Below are positions 1 through 11,090 of a stretch of 64,000 nt of DNA, piece after piece (position 1 is the stretch's first letter; every line of letters starts with the position of its first letter). The notes under the pieces are model-generated. The model was not told the origin of the DNA, did not search any database, and saw only the letters and a list, made by a program, of their open reading frames with translations. The stretch is from Tenodera sinensis. Its lineage: Eukaryota > Arthropoda > Insecta > Mantodea > Mantidae. A program made the translations under genes and the position numbers. Location: positions 315,550,128-315,614,127 of the forward strand of contig CM060964.1 of assembly GCA_030765045.1 (NCBI GenBank). Direction: 5' to 3'.

Positions 1-115
1 ACTTAATCTAAACAAGTAAGTTAATAATGTTCATATGATTGTTATATAGTTTGTCTTCTTCCTCTTAGAGAAACTACATAGTGTTTCCCTCAACTATTGG
101 GGTGTCGACTCTTTG

Positions 116-1305
116 TTAAAGATTAGTTCCAGTTGTTTTAGGTGTATTCAGCCTTAAGGATCTTCTTGGAGTATTTGATGCAGCAATAGGTTGGATGTGT
201 AATGGTCTTGATCTTCTGTATTCCGTGATCGCTTGTTTCGATATTTTATTAGTTAGAATTTGTAGGCTCTTCAATAAGTTTTTATTTAATAGTATTTCTT
301 GCAAAGTATAGCCTTGTATTGCTAGTCGTTCATTTTCTACTAATTCTGAAAATTTTACACACTCCAATATATTGTGTTCCGGCGTATCTATAGTTTCACA
401 GGTCTCACACATGTTCGTAGGAGATTTATTTATTTTGTAAAAATAGGTGTTGTATGGGCCATGTCCAGTCAAGAAATGAATTAGTCCTTCTGTTGGATTC
501 AGATGTTTCATTTTTAATCTTTTATTTATTTTAGGGAATATATTGTAGACTCTTCTCCCTTCTTTGATGTTATCCCATTCGTTTTGCCAATCTCTTAAAA
601 GAGCTCTTTTTATGTCTACTTTGGTTTGACAATTTATTCCTATTATACCTTTACTTTTTCAGATTTTTCTTTTCTCAACCAGTATATGGCTCCCTTTTTA
701 CGAATTTGTAAATCTATTGGCCATATTGCCGTAATTACTAATAACGCCATAGTTGGGGTGGTATTGGTTGCACCTGTGAATCTTAGTAGTATTTTTCTTT
801 GTGTTCTTCTTAACAAACATTTTATATTTTCATTTTTGGCACAGTGTGCCCATACACCTGCTGCGTAGCTCATGATGGCGGACATTATAGCGTTATTATA
901 TGCTCTAATGTGAAGAAGTGGTAGATGAAATCTATTTTGTCCGATGTTGCTGATTTGCATCATTATTTTTTCGGCTGTAGTACATACAGTTTCCACATGA
1001 TGTTTGAAATTATTTTTTTCATCTATATGGAAACCTAAATATTTTGTAGCATGTGATCTCTGTATATTAATGCCATTTATTTTTATAATTGGGTTTCGTT
1101 TTAATTTTCCTTTGATTAGCATATACATAGATTTATTTGAAGCTATTTTTAGTTTGTTTAGCTTACACCATTCCTGTATTTTCATGGCAACAAAGTTTCC
1201 TTTGCGCTCAAGCTCTGCTCTATTGTCAGCTTCAACAATGACCATTAAATCGTCCGCATATGCGATGACATCTTTTATTTCATCATCTTCTTCCAATTGG
1301 TTAAT
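116..1305 (-). pseudogene. LINE A ORF2, C-terminal half: RT catalytic core and CCHC tail
   Basis: Reverse transcriptase palm with the catalytic box AYADD near 1245-1265, then the thumb region (KYLGFHI) and a C-terminal motif CETC-x7-H-x4-C near 365-415. The reading frame shifts by one base near 645-655, so the tail (116 to about 650) is in a different frame from the RT (643-1305). Upstream it is cut by the LTR of the inserted Ty3 element at 1310, so an apparent ORF running to 1485 begins inside the LTR and is not real there. The stop is TAA at 116-118. The frameshift makes this copy probably inactive. Confidence 0.8.
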
Positions 1306-1309
1306 AAGA

Positions 1310-2117
1310 TGAAGCTGTAATACCGTTGTGATGTCCTGGTTATTGCATCGCCATTTGAAGCTGAAGTCGTTGGTGACGTGATGTTGTTGGTCACGTTGAT
1401 GTGGTTTGGTGTATTGTCTCCGGCTAGCTGAGCATGATCTCTTTATCTCGGGTTTGCGTGAGTGTAAAGGACAACCCAAGAACAACTTTGCAGATCATTT
1501 ATTGCATCTTTAAATGTTTTCGGGAGTTATGCCGATTCTATATGTGTATCTGTAGAAGCATCGCAATCACATCTGCGCAGCACGAACTGCACGAACTCCC
1601 GTACTGCTCTCTCGTTGAGTACTGACTAGACGCTTCTCTCTTACCCACGCTAAAGAGACCGTTCGTTCATTTGAATGTCATGACGTCATCCAAGAAAGCC
1701 TCGTATCCAAAATGCTATTTCCTTTTCCCGCAATTTAGAAATGTCCCTTTCTATTATAACATGTTCTTTTAGGAATTTCAAATATATAATTACTTTTTTA
1801 GGATTAAACGATGTTTACTTTATATTTTATTAGATATATCGCGCGACTTTTTAAGGTTTGTAGAACTAACTTTCGAACGTGAATTTAAACTATGTGGTAT
1901 GACGTCATGACTCGTTAATTTCAAACCAATAATGCGTTTATTCTACAAATTTAACGACTATTATTTACTCATATCTTGCTCACCTTACAACACTTCCTGC
2001 TATATTATCTATTTATGTTATTACTCAATATTTATCGCAAATCTCATATCCGGCAATTAAATTAAAACGTATCTTTTTCAAAAGCCCATTCGATCGGAAA
2101 TCTAAATTTCGGTATCA
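1310..2117 (-). repeat. 3' LTR of Ty3 element 1
   Basis: 808 bp, matching 6757-7564 at every position I compared. Its boundaries are fixed by the TG...CA ends and by the AAGA target duplication outside the pair. It contains two perfect TGACGTCA palindromes (1681-1688 and 1900-1907), the consensus CREB/ATF site, a plausible enhancer-type element though not tested. Confidence 0.93.
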
Positions 2118-2891
2118 AATGCCCCCATTTATATTATTTTATTATTTCATAATAAAATAATGTAAATGTCTTGCCCGAAAGAAAAATTAAAAATTACTCC
2201 TGTATTTTGAATAATCGGCAACACTCCCATTATATACAATTTTCAATTACACTGTTTTGAAATTGGTTATTAACACATTTTCTCATTAATCTTTTTAACA
2301 TGACAAACAATTATACCCTTGACTAAACATTAATCCTTAAATACTAATTACAATATGTTATGGTTTCTTCTGTGAAGCTTTTATATAAAGGTTAAATTTC
2401 AAGAGTCTTTCTTTATACTTCCTTCTTTTAGTTCATGTTTGCTCACTTCGCTCTCACTATCACTTGCACTGTGATTTTTTTACTTTTGTTATTGTAACAC
2501 ACATATCTGTACTATATCCTTTAAGCACTAAAATGTACATATATTTATATAAATCCATTGCACTCTTTAGACAAGTTCTTTCTTTGTCTTTCTGTGATAA
2601 CTATCTATACATCTAAATATTTTAACAAATGTTTACAAATTAAATATTCTGTTTTCTCTCTATGCGGAAATGATCAATTTAACAATCTTTTTGAAGCTGT
2701 TATTGTGAGCTCTATACAATATATTTTTAAGCTCTTTGTAGTAGATAGCAATTCACATTCTGCATTTTTCATGAATATGTAAGTACCTGACCAATGTATG
2801 GTTTTCAAGTAAGCTAACATTTACATTTTATCTCCAAGCTGATTAGGCGCCAATATACAAATGACACTTCCAATTTTTCTTTTACATTAAA
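2118..2891 (-). other. 3' untranslated region and polypurine tract of Ty3 element 1
   Basis: AT-rich stretch between the end of the Pol ORF (2892) and the 3' LTR. It carries the G-run purine tract next to the LTR (ATGGGGGCATT on the minus strand), the usual primer for plus-strand synthesis. Short plus-strand reading frames here have no recognisable content. An almost identical purine tract precedes the 3' LTR of Ty3 element 2 at 40163-40173, supporting close relationship. Confidence 0.7.
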
Positions 2892-4550
2892 TCAAGGTTC
2901 CAAGGCACCACACGGTTTCTTGTATGGTCGAAGGAGTTGTTTATGCCATCTTCCCAGACATTTTTCATTTTTAACATCTTTTAATTCATAGGTATGATAA
3001 CCAAATTTGGATATAATTTCTGCAGGACCTTTATATAACAATTCCATCCTTTTGTTCCTACCTCTCAATGCACTTGATAACCTATGGTCCTTAACCAGTA
3101 CCCAATCGCCTATCTTAGGTTCCCATTTATGTTTTCTACTCTTTTTCTTTAATTTTCGCTTCTCTGCCTTTTTCTTGATTCGTTCAAAAGCAATTTTCGC
3201 TCTTTCTTCCTCACTTAACTGAATGTCATTAATTTTCAGTGTTTTTGGTACCCCTATCAATATTGGTTCTGGTTCAATTCCTAACATTAATTTTATTGGT
3301 GCAAACCCAGTAGTTACATTAATGGTGTGATTGATAATCTTTTCTATCAATGGACAATATTTCACCCAATCCTTGTGATTATGATGTGTAAGTACACGTA
3401 AATAAATTCCTATATCTCGGAGGACACGTTCTGTTGGATTCCCTGATGGAAAGTATGATGAACAATAATTTAGTTTTCTCGAGTCTAATGTCACCCTAAT
3501 CTTTCCATTGGCCTTATTTACAATACATAGGGGATTCACAAATTCTGAATTCGAAATTTCAATAACCTCATCTTCTAACATTGACTTTATAACTGCATCT
3601 ACCTCTTCTCTTATTGTACTAGGGATAGCTCTCGCTTTATGTGTAAAAGGTTTGATGGGTATCATCTCAAACGAATGAGTATAAATATTACATTTACCAG
3701 GTTTCTCAGAGAATACTTCTTTATTTCGGATTAATATTTCAAACAGTTTATCCCTCTGTTGTTCATTTAGTTGATCAGCCTGAGTTACTTTTCCCCTCAA
3801 CAATTCTTCTAAGTCTTCACTACTCTCCCTATCATAGTACCTAGTTGCATCAGAAACCCTTAAATTGTCTATGAAATCATTTTTATCCCATTCTACATTT
3901 TCTTTATTATTGACACTGTACTCTTTGACATTTACTTCAGTTAATTCCATAGCTCCTACTTTAACATATTCTACAAAGAATGTATCCCCTTGGATTACTT
4001 CTTCCTCTTTTTCTCTTACAATAGTTTCTGAACTACTATCTTCCACAAAAGGCACTATAATGGTCTCATCTTCAACTTTCATTTCTAGAATCATGTTTTT
4101 AAAATTCACCACAGCTTCCCAGGCATAAAGACAATCACAACCTATTATAATATCTGTCACAAGTCTTCCTACAATCAGAAATAAAATTCCAAGTATTCTC
4201 CCATTTATTTCAATATTTATCATTGCTTGAAATTTTACTCTCTCTTTTCGTTTTCCCACAGCTAGCGAGCAATATATCCCATTAACTGGTAAAGACATTA
4301 CTTTAAAGCCACTACTTTGTAAATTATCATAAAAATTTTGTGAGCATACTGTGCTATTTGATCCCGTATCTATAATTGCATTGTATTGTTTTCCATTTAC
4401 TCCAATTTTGATTTTAGGTGGATCTCCTACTTTTTCGTTTTCGTCAATTCTATTTTTCCATTCTCTTTTCTTTTGTATCATCATTTGCCTTCCAGGACTC
4501 TTTATTTCCGAGTACTTATCACAATCATTACTATGATACCCAGTTCTCAC
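2892..4550 (-). CDS. Deleted Pol: protease, start of RT, integrase C-terminus
   Basis: Open 552-residue frame overlapping the end of gag by 4 bp. In order it holds an aspartic protease (IIDTGSNS near residue 60), a linker, the first motifs of reverse transcriptase (NPLCIVNKANGK and LDSRKLN near residues 340-370), then jumps straight to integrase C-terminal sequence (NPTERVLRDI, later GPAEIISKFGYHTYELKD and GRWHKQLLRPYK). The RT palm with its YxDD box, RNase H and the DDE integrase core are absent. A normal Ty3 Pol is about 1000-1200 residues, so roughly half is gone, yet the junction keeps the frame. It could yield protease but not polymerase or integrase activity. Confidence 0.88.
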   Translation of the reverse strand: MRTGYHSNDCDKYSEIKSPGRQMMIQKKREWKNRIDENEKVGDPPKIKIGVNGKQYNAIIDTGSNSTVCSQNFYDNLQSSGFKVMSLPVNGIYCSLAVGKRKERVKFQAMINIEINGRILGILFLIVGRLVTDIIIGCDCLYAWEAVVNFKNMILEMKVEDETIIVPFVEDSSSETIVREKEEEVIQGDTFFVEYVKVGAMELTEVNVKEYSVNNKENVEWDKNDFIDNLRVSDATRYYDRESSEDLEELLRGKVTQADQLNEQQRDKLFEILIRNKEVFSEKPGKCNIYTHSFEMIPIKPFTHKARAIPSTIREEVDAVIKSMLEDEVIEISNSEFVNPLCIVNKANGKIRVTLDSRKLNYCSSYFPSGNPTERVLRDIGIYLRVLTHHNHKDWVKYCPLIEKIINHTINVTTGFAPIKLMLGIEPEPILIGVPKTLKINDIQLSEEERAKIAFERIKKKAEKRKLKKKSRKHKWEPKIGDWVLVKDHRLSSALRGRNKRMELLYKGPAEIISKFGYHTYELKDVKNEKCLGRWHKQLLRPYKKPCGALEP

Positions 4551-6607
4551 TGAAGGCGCGTTTGACCGGGTCTGGCGTTTCCCTGATTTTTATGTATTGC
4601 TCCTGTACTATTTCCCGAATTGTTACTTCTGTTTTCCTGCATTAAATCGGGGTTACTTCCTACCATGTTTTTGACCGTGTTAATGGCCTCAACCATTTCT
4701 GCATTTTCGGGGGAATTTCGTCCATTAGAATACCTTTCTTCCTGTCTTGGTGACCTCGGTCTAAACTCATTATCTCCGTTTGTCCAATACCCATCATTTG
4801 AATTTCTACTATGTCCAAAATAACGTCCCCGTCTACCTCGATCAAATCTATTTGTATTCATATAATTCACCCTTATATTTCTTCCCCTTTGATTCCCATT
4901 TCTATTTTGGTGACGCCCTTCCTGGTTATATCTACCTTGATTTTCCCACCGGAATGATTCCATCCTTGGTACTGGTCCTTTATATCTTTCCCTAACCTCA
5001 CTTCTATTCTGATAATACTGTGCCCCTTGCCCGAAAGAATTGACAGTTTCTTTTCCTTCATATGTATTTCCAAATGCGTGTTTTGGCTTATTGACTTCTA
5101 AGGCTGATAATAATTCTATCATAGCTGCAATGCTATCGGGTCGGGCTATGATTAGGTAATGTTGAAGCGTTTCCGGAAAATGTGGAGTAACTATATTTAT
5201 TAGATCTTTTTCATCCAAGGGAGGATCCAACATCTTCGATTTTCTCGCTATTCTCATAAAATAGTTGACCATCGATTCCTCCGATCTAGGATTAAATTTT
5301 CCATTGCTTAATTCAACTCTAATATTAGCCTGCCTACTAGCTCCCCAATATCTGGTTAAAAAGATGTTTCTAAAGGTCCTGTAGTCATTATTGTTACCCA
5401 TAGAAAGGCCTAGCCAATTAGCAGCATTACCCTTTAAGCATTTTCTTACTATCACCATCTTGTACTCCTCTGGTATACGTTTCACCGTGAAGTACTCTTG
5501 TAACCCTTCTAAAAAGGCTTTAGGATCATCTGAATCTTCATTTTCAAAAACTGGAGGTGTCATTTCATTTAAGACATGGTTAGGCCAATGTAAATTTGAA
5601 TTGTCACCTGTCCCTGCACTATTTCTGAGATCAGAATGGGAATTACTGTTACCTCTATTTTGCATCGAAATGTCAGCTGATACATCTGGTATTGCCTCGT
5701 TTCTTGCAACTTCATTACTAAGATTGTTGTGATTGCATGCATTTTCATTTAATTTCAAATTTTCTAAGGCCTCTTTTACCTGAGTAATTTCTGTTACTAC
5801 CCCTTTTATTTGGTCTGTAACATCCTCCAAATTTCTAGCCTGCCTTTCACTTTCTACATCAGATCTTTCTATTCTAACTTTACACCCCTGTAACTCTTCT
5901 CTAATTTCTTCCCTTTGTTTGTCTAATCTATATGTTACTTTTTCCCTTTCTTTATCTAATTTTTCACTCACTTGTTGACCTAATTTCTTTTCAGAATTCT
6001 TTACTTCTTGCCTTATTGTCTCTAATTCTCCCTTAACCTGTTCTACCTGTTCTCTATTTTCTTTTACTTCACTACTAACTTTATTAATTTCCTCCCTAAC
6101 TTCTTCCCTAAAGGTTTCTAAAGCTCTCTTCTGATTCTCCAATTGCATTCCCAATTCCTGTTGTCCCTTCTCTAATTTCTGTCCTAACTCTATACTAGTT
6201 TCATCTATCTTTTGACTTAACTCTGTACTCATCTTTTGACTTAACTCTGTACTCATCTTTTTCACTGTTCTTAATTCTTTACTATTTTCATCTATCTTTT
6301 GACTTAACTCTGTACTCATCTTTTTCATTATCGTTTGAAACATATTCTCTATTTCTGACATAAATGCTGGCCTTTCTGAATTACTACTAAACATTTCTGA
6401 ACTACCTCTAGGTGTTTCTCTAACGTTCTGATCTTCTAATTCTTGGCATATTCTGCTACCAATTACATTCTGATTAAATTCTTCCATCCTACTTATACTT
6501 TCCTCAATTTCCGGACTTTCAAAACCTCTAAACTCACTATTACTGTCTTCCATTTCTAAGCTATTTACATGTGTTTTTCTACTCACCAAAATTTTCAATA
6601 TTTTCAC
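4547..6607 (-). CDS. Gag polyprotein of Ty3 element 1
   Basis: 686-residue open frame. Residues 1 to about 290 are a long coiled coil rich in K, E, Q, S with tandem MSTELSQK-type repeats. A Ty3 capsid-like retrotrans_gag domain follows (PPVFENEDSDDPKAF ... NAANWLGL ... LTRYWG). The C-terminal third is a basic N/R/G-rich tail (RGRNIRVNY, RGRRGRYFG) that probably binds RNA in place of a zinc knuckle, as I see no CCHC motif. Close relatives lie at 35028-39092 and 21221-22773. It overlaps pol by 4 bp, suggesting pol expression by frameshift or reinitiation. No stop or frameshift is seen, so Gag may be functional. Confidence 0.88.
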   Translation of the reverse strand: MKILKILVSRKTHVNSLEMEDSNSEFRGFESPEIEESISRMEEFNQNVIGSRICQELEDQNVRETPRGSSEMFSSNSERPAFMSEIENMFQTIMKKMSTELSQKIDENSKELRTVKKMSTELSQKMSTELSQKIDETSIELGQKLEKGQQELGMQLENQKRALETFREEVREEINKVSSEVKENREQVEQVKGELETIRQEVKNSEKKLGQQVSEKLDKEREKVTYRLDKQREEIREELQGCKVRIERSDVESERQARNLEDVTDQIKGVVTEITQVKEALENLKLNENACNHNNLSNEVARNEAIPDVSADISMQNRGNSNSHSDLRNSAGTGDNSNLHWPNHVLNEMTPPVFENEDSDDPKAFLEGLQEYFTVKRIPEEYKMVIVRKCLKGNAANWLGLSMGNNNDYRTFRNIFLTRYWGASRQANIRVELSNGKFNPRSEESMVNYFMRIARKSKMLDPPLDEKDLINIVTPHFPETLQHYLIIARPDSIAAMIELLSALEVNKPKHAFGNTYEGKETVNSFGQGAQYYQNRSEVRERYKGPVPRMESFRWENQGRYNQEGRHQNRNGNQRGRNIRVNYMNTNRFDRGRRGRYFGHSRNSNDGYWTNGDNEFRPRSPRQEERYSNGRNSPENAEMVEAINTVKNMVGSNPDLMQENRSNNSGNSTGAIHKNQGNARPGQTRLQ

Positions 6608-6756
6608 TATTTCACTTTAACTGCACTTAAACTTGTTCACTACACGTTTCACAGATGTTGACGCGCTGGGCACCTTCTTGTCTGCTGGTTCGATGCTGGC
6701 TCGGTCGTCTTGGGGTTTGGTCCATTCTTTCGAAGCCACACGTTGGGAAGCCAATT

Positions 6757-7564
6757 TGAAGCTGTAATACCGTTGTGATGTCCTGGTTATTGCATCGCCA
6801 TTTGAAGCTGAAGTCGTTGGTGACGTGATGTTGTTGGTCACGTTGATGTGGTTTGGTGTATTGTCTCCGGCTAGCTGAGCATGATCTCTTTATCTCGGGT
6901 TTGCGTGAGTGTAAAGGACAACCCAAGAACAACTTTGCAGATCATTTATTGCATCTTTAAATGTTTTCGGGAGTTATGCCGATTCTATATGTGTATCTGT
7001 AGAAGCATCGCAATCACATCTGCGCAGCACGAACTGCACGAACTCCCGTACTGCTCTCTCGTTGAGTACTGACTAGACGCTTCTCTCTTACCCACGCTAA
7101 AGAGACCGTTCGTTCATTTGAATGTCATGACGTCATCCAAGAAAGCCTCGTATCCAAAATGCTATTTCCTTTTCCCGCAATTTAGAAATGTCCCTTTCTA
7201 TTATAACATGTTCTTTTAGGAATTTCAAATATATAATTACTTTTTTAGGATTAAACGATGTTTACTTTATATTTTATTAGATATATCGCGCGACTTTTTA
7301 AGGTTTGTAGAACTAACTTTCGAACGTGAATTTAAACTATGTGGTATGACGTCATGACTCGTTAATTTCAAACCAATAATGCGTTTATTCTACAAATTTA
7401 ACGACTATTATTTACTCATATCTTGCTCACCTTACAACACTTCCTGCTATATTATCTATTTATGTTATTACTCAATATTTATCGCAAATCTCATATCCGG
7501 CAATTAAATTAAAACGTATCTTTTTCAAAAGCCCATTCGATCGGAAATCTAAATTTCGGTATCA
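6757..7564 (-). repeat. 5' LTR of Ty3 element 1
   Basis: 808 bp, same length and apparently same sequence as 1310-2117. It is followed inward by the primer-binding site (TGGCTTCCCAACGTG on the minus strand). It carries the same two TGACGTCA palindromes at 7128-7135 and 7347-7354. Promoter activity is expected of a 5' LTR but I did not identify a clear TATA box. Confidence 0.93.
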
Positions 7565-9574
7565 AAGAGGTTCTATTCCTATATCCCAAAAGATAGGACC
7601 AAGTATAGATCCTTGAGGGCAGCCTTTGGATAAATCTCTTGATATCCTATGGGTAATTCCGTCTATATACGCTGATCTGTTCGTACAGTAGTCCTTGAGT
7701 GTGCCATATAGACATTTTGGGATGTTGATCTCTTTTAATCTCTTAAAAAGGTTTGGCCACCAGAGATTGTCAAAGGCGCCTTGTACGTCAAAAAATATAG
7801 CAGTGACATATTTATGAGAAGAATTTTTATTTTCAAGTGCTTTGATTATGGCATCTTCCGTCGACTTTCCAGCTCTAAAACCATATTGTCTATTAGTTGC
7901 TCCAAAAATATTGCGATGTTCTTGCAATCGTTTATTAAGTAATTTTTCTTGCAACTTGCCTAAGACATTTAAGAGGCATATCGGTCGATAAGATTTTGGT
8001 TGGCATGGATCCTTATTGTTGCCTTTCCCTATTATGACTACTTTTGATTGTTTCCAACAGTAGGGTACTCGTTGTTGTATAAAGCATTCATTAAATAAGT
8101 CTCTTAATAATGGAGCAATTTTTGGCTGTAGATGATGTATAACTTCTATTGGAATACCATCTGGTCCTGGGGATTTACGTTCTTTTAATTTATAAATGCA
8201 ATCCCTTACTTCTTCTACAGTAAACGGGATCACTATTCCTGAGTTTGGTAACACATTTTCAAAATCCATGTGCATTTGAGTTTGATGTTCAGTTTCATTC
8301 TCTTTAATATCAGGTGGTAGAAGAGCTCTAAGTAGAGTGTATGTAGTATCCGTCCAATTTTTAGTTAAAGATCCATTTTCTTTCCTTAAAGTTGATATAG
8401 TTTCAGGTGTTCTTATTTTATTAGTAACAAGTTTAGACGGGATTCCCCAGATGTTTAAGGATAATTGTGTATCTACAAAGAGGTCCCAAGACTTTCTTCT
8501 ACATTCTTCTAGTTTAGATTTAAAAAGTTGTTTAGATTCCTGATACATTATTAGATATCTTTCTCTTTCATGTTGTACTACAGCATGTTGATAAGATCTT
8601 CTATGTTTCCTCATTTTGCTTCTAAGTTTTTGTAATTGTTCATTCCATAGAGGAAAATGAGCTTTATGCTTTGTCTTTTTAGGAATAGCGATTATCATTG
8701 CTTTAGTGATTGCTTTAGTAAGTTCCATGGCTTTTTTGTCAATGTTATCACCAAAGATTGTTGGTGATGGAAGTTTAATTTCTTCATTGAGTTTCTTCCA
8801 GTTTACCTTACTTAAATCAAAATTAAGTTTAAAAGGTTGCCATGTTTCCTTTACCGTAGATCCAAGATTTATATTCATATATATGAAGTTATGGTCACTA
8901 GAGGTTAATCCTTGTCCTACTTTCCATTCTTGAATGAATTTAGAGGCTTTACTATTGGTAATAGTAATGTCAATGTTCGCCTTTGCTCCCGCTCGGTTTT
9001 CAAAAGTTGGAGGATTATTTGGTTTATTTTGAACATGAAGGTGAAGTTCTGCAATTAATTCTTCCATTTTTTCACCTCTTGAATCTCTTTTTTCTTCCCA
9101 CCAAGGTGACTTGGCATTGGCATCTGCAGTGATTATTAATGGACTTTGTACATGAAGATTATTAACATCTCTAATTTTATCCAAATATGGTTCTATTTCA
9201 TCGCTGTATTGAAAATAATAATTAGCAATAATAAAATTGCCATTTTTACTAGTGATTTCAACACAATTTGAATGAGTGTCACAAGCTTGAGTTATTTTAA
9301 CAACTTGAAGGTCTTTGTTGATGATGGCTATTGCTGCCTTAGGGCTGGCACCGTCACAAATTATCCTTGTTGATTTTGGGAAATAAGGAATTTTATTATG
9401 AATAGTGTATGGTTCTTGTAAACATAGCACATCTATATTCATTTCTTCAACTAGTTTTCTTAATTCACCCATTACTAATTTTGAATTTTGGGTGTTGATT
9501 TGCCCTATTCTTATATATTTATTTAATTTTCTCTGATGTTCTTTTCTTTTAATTGGCCAATTTTTGTTACTCAT
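7565..9574 (-). pseudogene. LINE A ORF2, N-terminal part: APE endonuclease and RT fingers
   Basis: About 670 residues. Residues 20-240 form an apurinic/apyrimidinic-type endonuclease with QEPY, ADANAKSPWW, DITIT and SDHNF motifs. A basic helical linker follows (SYQHAV ... SWDLF), then RT motifs 0-4 (SPGPDGIP, SYRPICLLNVLGK, YGFRAGKST, FFDVQGAFDN, CPQGSILGPIFW). The frame is open to the insertion point at 7564, where the Ty3 element breaks it; the catalytic YADD lies beyond, at about 1250. The start codon overlaps the end of ORF1 by 8 bp, a spacing typical of coupled translation in LINEs. Confidence 0.87.
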
Positions 9575-11090
9575 AATCGGTTCGAGAGATGAGTCTATCC
9601 ATTAATAATCGATAAGTCGGACAGTCTTTTTGGTTTTTACAGATTATTTTTCTTCTAGAGCAAGGGATACATATCGCCGGTTGAGCTCTCTTACTGCAGT
9701 TTTCAATATCATGACTATTTTCACCACAATGTCTACAGTTTGCATGTTCTCCTTCTTCCACTCTGGTACACCATTTTGCGGTATGTCCCAAGTCATGACA
9801 TTTAAAACATCTTGCAATACAGAGATAATCTTTAATTGTTAGGGATTGAAATCCCGCAAAAATTCTACCTGTTTTAATAATTTCTTTTCGGAGTTGTGCA
9901 GAAACTTCAGCAACATGATGAACTGTTGTTCGTTCGCGAGGACCTGTTTTGAATCGAAGTTTAAAATTATTATGAAATTCTTCTTCTGTCATAAGATGTT
10001 CAAAATTTTGTTTATATATGTTTATAATTAAGTCTTCATTGCTTTGTCCAGATAATACATTATAAATAATCATCAATGGACGTCTTCTTTTTGGCAATTC
10101 CATTGTCAAGTTTTGTTCTTGTAGTTGCGGATGATCTATAATTTTCTTAATATCTTCTTCTGTGTCTGCTTCAATTATAACCATTTTGTTATTACTCCGA
10201 ATATTTCTAATTTTGATTTTATCTTTTGCTGGATTCAATTTACTAGTAACTATTTCTTGTATTTTTTTGACATTTTGATTTTCTGATTTAATGAATAATA
10301 TATTCTTTTTTATCACAGTGTTACGTATATGTGCATCCGTTTTATTAGTTGAGGGTAGTTTCACCATTGAGGCAAAAGTCAGTAATTCTTGTGTTTTTTG
10401 AGTTGATTTTATTTCTTTCAAAACCTCTACTTCAGTTCTTAATTTAGTGTTTTCGCGAACTATGTTTTCATAGTAGAGGTTTAGTTTTCCTAACGTTATA
10501 TAAATTTTCTCTTTGGTATTTATTTTTTCATTTCCTAATAAATAGTTTATTTGTGACATTGCTTCCGTGAAATTACTTTCAAATTCATTATTTTCTAAGG
10601 CGGGATTGACTTTTGTAGGTGTAGTCGTAGTTGAGATTATTGAAAGTGTTGGAAATGCTTCTTTATCTTCTATTATGGGTATGTAAGTATTTGTTATGTC
10701 CTCTATTTCGTTGTCTTTCTTTTGTACATTAAGTTCAATAGTTGTGGATTGTAAGTCATCTCTTATTGTAGATGCATTGTCTTCAATTTGTTTAAGTGTA
10801 TCCATTTTCGATGTTAAGTCATCATCGTTTGTAGTTCTTTCCATTATGGTACTTGTAATGTCAGTTAATTTTGTCATTTTAGAACTAGATGGATGAGTGT
10901 CAACAAACTTAGATATCTTTAGTTCAGCTTTGGAAATGCCATCAAGCCCAGATATTTTTGTATTTAAGTTTGCAATGTCGGTAGATTTTGTCATTTTCAT
11001 AATTTGGTCCATTTCAGAAGACTTTGCTTTGGACGTCAAAACGCTAATTTTATTAAAATCTTTTGATAATTTATGTGATTTTCTATTCAT
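9567..11090 (-). CDS. LINE A ORF1 (Gag-like nucleocapsid protein)
   Basis: 507-residue open frame. The first 250 residues are low-complexity S/T/K/I-rich and probably disordered with a short coiled coil (ENTKLRTEVEVLKEI). The middle is an RRM-like R1 ORF1 core. The C-terminus has CFKCHDLGHTAKWC and CRHCGENSHDIENC (both CX2CX4HX4C), then a third cysteine cluster CIPC ... CKNQKDC. Proteins of this layout bind the element RNA and escort it to the target. The frame is intact. It precedes and slightly overlaps ORF2. Confidence 0.87.
   Translation of the reverse strand: MNRKSHKLSKDFNKISVLTSKAKSSEMDQIMKMTKSTDIANLNTKISGLDGISKAELKISKFVDTHPSSSKMTKLTDITSTIMERTTNDDDLTSKMDTLKQIEDNASTIRDDLQSTTIELNVQKKDNEIEDITNTYIPIIEDKEAFPTLSIISTTTTPTKVNPALENNEFESNFTEAMSQINYLLGNEKINTKEKIYITLGKLNLYYENIVRENTKLRTEVEVLKEIKSTQKTQELLTFASMVKLPSTNKTDAHIRNTVIKKNILFIKSENQNVKKIQEIVTSKLNPAKDKIKIRNIRSNNKMVIIEADTEEDIKKIIDHPQLQEQNLTMELPKRRRPLMIIYNVLSGQSNEDLIINIYKQNFEHLMTEEEFHNNFKLRFKTGPRERTTVHHVAEVSAQLRKEIIKTGRIFAGFQSLTIKDYLCIARCFKCHDLGHTAKWCTRVEEGEHANCRHCGENSHDIENCSKRAQPAICIPCSRRKIICKNQKDCPTYRLLMDRLISRTDYE

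Larger units (their letters stand above)
1310..7564 (-). mobile_element. Ty3-type LTR retrotransposon 1, pol-deleted, recent
   Basis: Two 808-bp LTRs (1310-2117 and 6757-7564) begin TGATACC and end TTCA on the coding strand. They flank a Gag ORF and a shortened Pol ORF. The element sits inside LINE A and is flanked by the 4-bp duplication AAGA (1306-1309 and 7565-7568). A purine-rich tract (GGGGGCA) abuts the 3' LTR near 2118-2127 and a primer-binding site starting TGGCTTCCC follows the 5' LTR near 6740-6754. The LTRs look identical by eye, implying recent insertion. Most of RT, all of RNase H and the integrase core are missing, so it is non-autonomous. Confidence 0.93.

Noticed and set aside
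643..1485. 280-residue minus-strand frame starting MFLGCPLHSRKPE as a single protein
   Set aside because: Its first ~60 codons lie in the LTR (1310-2117); the same start appears at 6932 in the other LTR. Only the part below 1306 is LINE A RT.
4351..5732. Several plus-strand frames opposite gag and pol of Ty3 element 1
   Set aside because: Shadows of the long minus-strand frames; low-complexity F/S/L-rich translations of A-rich coding sequence.
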